A DNA stretch of 62,864 nt, taken from positions 1-62,864 of the forward strand of contig CAJBWJ010000025.1 in the NCBI GenBank assembly GCA_903959355.1. Direction: 5' to 3'. This document shows positions 59,692 to 62,864 of the stretch, one piece after another (the stretch's first letter is position 1; every line of letters begins with the position of its first letter). The position numbers and the translations under genes were made by a program. This DNA comes from an uncultured bacterium (lineage in GTDB: Bacteria > Patescibacteriota > Microgenomatia > UBA1400 > PJMF01). The notes beneath the pieces are model-generated. The model was not told where the DNA came from and did no database searches. It was given only the letters and a program-made list of their open reading frames with translations.

Positions 59692-60804
59692 TTATTTGTA
59701 AGCGATTGGTGTAGAAGTATCCACAATGGATAAACTCATACGACGCTGTTCTGGAACAACGTTTTCAACGTTTACAGTAACTTTCTCACCAACTTTTAGA
59801 TCGTAACCCTCAAGTTTAGAAGCGTGGATGAGAGCATCGACACCCTTCTCAACATTGATGAAAGCACCGAAAGCTTCAATACGAGTCACTTCACCGGTAA
59901 AGGTGGTGCCTGCACTGTAACGTTCTTCAATACTTTCCCATGGATCAGCATCTAATTGCTTGATAGAAAGATTAAGTTTATTGGTTTTCTCATCGATACC
60001 AAGGACTTTAACTTTGATACGATCACCAATTTTGTGGTAATCCTTTGGATGATTAACTTTTTCCCAAGAAATTTCAGAAATGTGAATTAAACCTTCAACA
60101 TAACCGATACTATCTTTGGAATCAGAATCTTTGACTGGCACTTCAACAGTGACAAACAAACCAAAGTGCATAACACCAGAAACGACGCCATCGTAAATTT
60201 TGCCTTCTTCGACACTAGCAATAGCTAAGTCTTTTTGGGCTAATTCTTTGGCTTCACTGACGTGACGCTCTGAGAAAATCAAACGATTTTTCTCGCGATC
60301 AACTTCAATGGCTTTAACTGGGAAAGCAACACCTTTGAGGTTTTGGATTTTACCCATGTATTTACGACTAAATTGACTAGATGGAACAAAAGCGCGAACG
60401 CCATTGACCAAAACAATTAAGCCACCACGGTTCATTTCGACACCTTTAGCCTCAAGTTCTTGATCTTTTTCCATGGCCTCTTCGAAATATTCCCATTTGG
60501 CATCTGAAGCAGCGCCTTTGAGAGATAGAACGACTTGACCCTTATCATTATCAGTAGAAACGACGATAGCTTTGACAGCATCGCCTTCATTGAGTTCTTT
60601 GACGAAATCAACAGCAAATTCGAATTCTTTTTCGGAAACAATTCCTTCAGTCTTAGAGCCCAAATCAATAATGAGACTCTTTTTATTCTTTTCAACGATC
60701 ACACCTGAAACGGTGTCACCTTTTTTTGGGATCACTAGCTTACCTGCGTTAGCAGTTAAGAGTTCCTCCATAGTTTGTAATTTCTTGACCGGTTTATCAG
60801 TCAT
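59692..60804 (-). CDS. rpsA: 30S ribosomal protein S1 (four S1 domains)
   Basis: A 370-residue protein with four S1/OB repeats at about residues 25-95, 110-180, 195-275 and 285-362; typical starts are GDTVSGVIVEKNKKSLIIDLG, KGVAFPVKAIEVDREKNRLIFSER and GEVTRIEAFGAFINVEKGVDALIH. It is shorter than the six-domain E. coli protein but usual for Gram-positive-like and CPR S1. It helps mRNA bind the 30S subunit. AAAGGA lies about 12 nt before the ATG, and the transcript has a real leader, unlike the many leaderless genes here. Confidence 0.93.
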   Translation of the reverse strand: MTDKPVKKLQTMEELLTANAGKLVIPKKGDTVSGVIVEKNKKSLIIDLGSKTEGIVSEKEFEFAVDFVKELNEGDAVKAIVVSTDNDKGQVVLSLKGAASDAKWEYFEEAMEKDQELEAKGVEMNRGGLIVLVNGVRAFVPSSQFSRKYMGKIQNLKGVAFPVKAIEVDREKNRLIFSERHVSEAKELAQKDLAIASVEEGKIYDGVVSGVMHFGLFVTVEVPVKDSDSKDSIGYVEGLIHISEISWEKVNHPKDYHKIGDRIKVKVLGIDEKTNKLNLSIKQLDADPWESIEERYSAGTTFTGEVTRIEAFGAFINVEKGVDALIHASKLEGYDLKVGEKVTVNVENVVPEQRRMSLSIVDTSTPIAYK

Positions 60805-60838
60805 ATCAAAAATATTTCCTTTCTTTTTGGATTGCGAG

Positions 60839-60848
60839 ATTGTATCAT
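60839..60848. promoter_or_regulatory. Overlapping divergent -10 boxes of rpsA and pgk
   Basis: On the minus strand TGA-TACAAT (hexamer 60839-60844) is an extended -10 for rpsA, giving a ~27-nt leader. On the plus strand TATCAT (60843-60848) ends 6 nt before pgk ATG 60855. The two hexamers share two bases, so the promoters should exclude each other. Confidence 0.5.
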
Positions 60849-60854
60849 GATGAT

Positions 60855-62153
60855 ATGTTAATTCACACCCCCAAGGTCTTGGATGTTCAAGATAAAAAAG
60901 TAATCGTTAGAGTGGACTTTAATGTTCCACTAAAAAAAAGAATTAATGCCGCCGGCATTACTAAATTTTCAGTAGCAGATGATCAACGTATTCGTAGTGC
61001 TCTGGAGACTATTCTCTTCTTAAAGGAACATGGCGCTAAAATTATTTTAATGTCACATTTGGGACGTCCAGATGGCAAAATTGTTCCTGAATTTAGTCTG
61101 GAACCAATTGCTTTTTATCTTAGACAAAATATGGGACTTAGTGTGGAATTTGCCAATAATTGTATAGGCGAAGAAGTTACTACTAAAGCTAGTGCACTGC
61201 AAAAAGGTGAAATTTTACTTCTCGAAAACTTGCGTTATCACAGTGAAGAAGAAAACAATGACCATGATTTTGCCAAAGAAATCATCAAAGATACTGGAGC
61301 TGAGGTTTATATAAACGAAGCTTTCTCCGCTTCTCACCGCGCTCATGCTTCTATCGTCGGTCTCAATAAATTAATTCCAAGTTTTGCAGGTTTTGATTTG
61401 GCAGCAGAAATTAAAATTCTTAGTAAAATTCTCGAAAAAGCTCATCGCCCTTTTGTGGTGGTACTTGGCGGTGCCAAAATCGATGACAAAGTTTCAGCTG
61501 TCAAAAATCTTTCTAAATTAGCTGATTTGGTTCTAGTTGGTGGCGGTATTGCCAATGCTTTTTTAAAGGCTAGTGGCATTGAAGTTCATAAATCTTTTAT
61601 GGGTAAAAACGCAGAAACCAACGTAGCAATTGCTAAAGAAATTCTTGACGCTCATCAAACTGAACGAACCATGATTGATATAGAACAAGCTGGCAAAGGT
61701 TTGCCACTGCCAAAAGTAGTTGTGCCTATTGATGTGCTTGCTGCCAAGAATCAAGATGTAAAAAATGAAAAAGAAGTCATTCACTTGGAATTACTCAAAA
61801 ATGTCAAAGATAGCGATGAAGATCTAGATTTGCAATATTTAGACATCGGTAAAGAAACGATAGCTTTATACAAATATTTATTATCTAAAGCCAAAACTAT
61901 TTTCTTTAATGGCCCAATGGGTGTTTTTGAAAACCCACTTTTTGCCAAAGGCAGTCGTGACCTCGCTAAAAACATTGCTAACAATACCACCGACTTCGGA
62001 GCAACCACAGTTTGCGGTGGTGGTGAGACAAACGCAGTAATTAATGCCTGTGGCCTTCGAGACCGTTTTACCCACGTCTCAACTGCTGGAGGTGCGGCTT
62101 TAGAATTCCTCGGTGGAGAAAAGCTACCAGGAATTGAAGCGCTTAAAAAGTGA
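60855..62153 (+). CDS. pgk: Phosphoglycerate kinase
   Basis: A 432-residue glycolytic enzyme that makes ATP from 1,3-bisphosphoglycerate. Motifs: VIVRVDFNVPL, MSHLGRPDGK, LLENLRYHSEEE, NEAFSASHRAHAS, VVLGGAKIDDKV, FFNGPMGVFE and the C-terminal VCGGGETNAVI / STAGGAALEFLGG. It is slightly longer than most (about 390-400 aa) because of extra residues near 25-35 and 265-310. TTG 60840 is in frame, but ATG 60855 is taken because it matches the family start and lies behind a -10-like box. The stop is TGA. Confidence 0.97.
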   Translation: MLIHTPKVLDVQDKKVIVRVDFNVPLKKRINAAGITKFSVADDQRIRSALETILFLKEHGAKIILMSHLGRPDGKIVPEFSLEPIAFYLRQNMGLSVEFANNCIGEEVTTKASALQKGEILLLENLRYHSEEENNDHDFAKEIIKDTGAEVYINEAFSASHRAHASIVGLNKLIPSFAGFDLAAEIKILSKILEKAHRPFVVVLGGAKIDDKVSAVKNLSKLADLVLVGGGIANAFLKASGIEVHKSFMGKNAETNVAIAKEILDAHQTERTMIDIEQAGKGLPLPKVVVPIDVLAAKNQDVKNEKEVIHLELLKNVKDSDEDLDLQYLDIGKETIALYKYLLSKAKTIFFNGPMGVFENPLFAKGSRDLAKNIANNTTDFGATTVCGGGETNAVINACGLRDRFTHVSTAGGAALEFLGGEKLPGIEALKK

Positions 62154-62162
62154 AGCTCTAAG

Positions 62163-62864
62163 CTAATCTTTCAGTGGCCAAAAATCCGCCCAAGTTGACA
62201 AGTCTTTGAAGTGTTCATGAACCTTTAAAAGTCTTTCTTTTTCTTCTGGTGTTTTAGATGTTGCAACTATATCTCGAAAAACAAACCAAGAAAAGTTAGG
62301 TTGCTGTCTAAAGATGGCTTCAGCCAAAACATAAAATTCATCAAGACGATCATTTTGAAATAAATAGACCAAAGTTTTATCGTAGAAATCCATATATGGA
62401 TAAAAGTTTCCATTCATAGAGTCTGGATTAAAATCTTTGAAATATTTTAGAAAAGCAGCAGCTTGCTCAAAATTCTTTTCATCCAAAAATGAAGCTTTGA
62501 TGTCACCCATAATAAAGGGGTTTAAAACAAGTGCTTTTTGATAATACCACGCTGCTATCGTAGGGTTTTTGTCTTTGTAAGCTTGTTCTCCAAAATAAAA
62601 AAACTCTTTAGCTATATTTCTTTGACGTAAATAATCTAAAAAATTAACATTATTCAAAAATTGATATTTTTGTATTAACTCAATAAACTCATTGACGAGC
62701 GGCTGAGCTTCTTTATAGGAAAAAGCTTTAAAATCAATGTTTGTAGAAAAAAGTAAAGGATCTATCTTGGCAAATTCTATTTGCAATTGAACTTTTCTAT
62801 TCAAATCTAGTTCACTCGAAAGAGAAAAGTTAGATAAAAAAATTGGATCATTCTTATAAAGAAA
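62163..62864 (-). CDS. Partial TPR-like helical protein
   Basis: The frame is open through the right edge of the window, so the N-terminus is missing; 233 residues are present. The protein is entirely helical, rich in Phe and Tyr, with TPR-like helix pairs (AWYYQKALVLNPF; ...FYVLAEAIFRQQPNFSWF). An in-frame TTG at 62804 is not considered the start. A TM segment may lie in the missing part, as in CPR membrane proteins with extracytoplasmic TPRs. Function is unknown. It converges on pgk with a 9-bp gap. Confidence 0.6.
   Translation of the reverse strand, partial: FLYKNDPIFLSNFSLSSELDLNRKVQLQIEFAKIDPLLFSTNIDFKAFSYKEAQPLVNEFIELIQKYQFLNNVNFLDYLRQRNIAKEFFYFGEQAYKDKNPTIAAWYYQKALVLNPFIMGDIKASFLDEKNFEQAAAFLKYFKDFNPDSMNGNFYPYMDFYDKTLVYLFQNDRLDEFYVLAEAIFRQQPNFSWFVFRDIVATSKTPEEKERLLKVHEHFKDLSTWADFWPLKD

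Overview
The window looks like a chromosomal segment from a Candidate Phyla Radiation (Patescibacteria) bacterium, probably of the Microgenomates type. This is inferred from low GC, tightly packed genes, many small membrane proteins without clear homologues, and CPR-style genes: a TraG/VirD4-like ATPase ending an operon, PilN/PilO without a full pilus operon, a PPIase-less SurA-like protein, a bPH2 protein, and class II ribonucleotide reductase with NrdR. TGA is used as a stop (smpB, pgk), so the UGA=Gly code of Gracilibacteria/Absconditabacteria is excluded. No phage, IS or CRISPR was seen.

Layout. 1-2.5 kb (+): end of a beta-propeller-like protein, smpB, a DUF5668-like membrane protein, cmk and a small tail-anchored protein. 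2.5-10.4 kb (-): a class A PBP with AT-hook-like motifs in its cytoplasmic tail, a B12-dependent ribonucleotide reductase preceded by nrdR with tandem NrdR boxes, a DUF5667-like protein, a degenerate CPBP protein, a cytidylate-kinase-like P-loop kinase and an HEPN-like protein. 10.5-15.5 kb: a second class A PBP, a GH18 protein, a SIMPL protein (-) and a membrane protein. 15.5-39.2 kb (-): one uninterrupted 7902-codon gene for a giant multidomain protein. 39.3-44.6 kb (-): an FN3 surface protein, PilO/PilN-like proteins and MurJ. 44.7-48.6 kb: bS20, LepA, a SurA-N protein and a bPH2 protein. 48.7-52.4 kb (-): promoter, structured leader, tRNA-Ala(UGC), 23S and 5S, with no 16S. 52.4-58.7 kb (-): a seven-gene operon of envelope genes ending in the TraG-like ATPase. 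58.7-62.9 kb: a 54-aa gene, a sugar-phosphate transferase, ribosomal protein S1, phosphoglycerate kinase and a partial gene.

Themes. Much of the window serves the cell envelope: two PBPs, MurJ, NagZ-like GH3, GH18, a sugar-phosphate transferase, pilus-like proteins, an FN3 protein and the giant protein. The giant protein carries an N-terminal export/anchor segment, an SF2-helicase/SecA-like domain, a calcineurin-type phosphoesterase, two GHKL ATPase regions, two HExxH metallopeptidase-like domains, a class A beta-lactamase-like serine hydrolase and a C-terminal Cys/His hydrolase-like domain. Its last ~1,800 residues look like a duplicated unit that acquired different catalytic ends. It is the best candidate for an undescribed system here.

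A second theme is expression. At least ten genes have a -10-like hexamer ending only 6-9 nt before the start codon (plus one at 11 nt), often as an extended TGn -10. This implies leaderless or nearly leaderless mRNAs. Others (nrdJ, rpsA, the SurA-N gene) have Shine-Dalgarno sequences.
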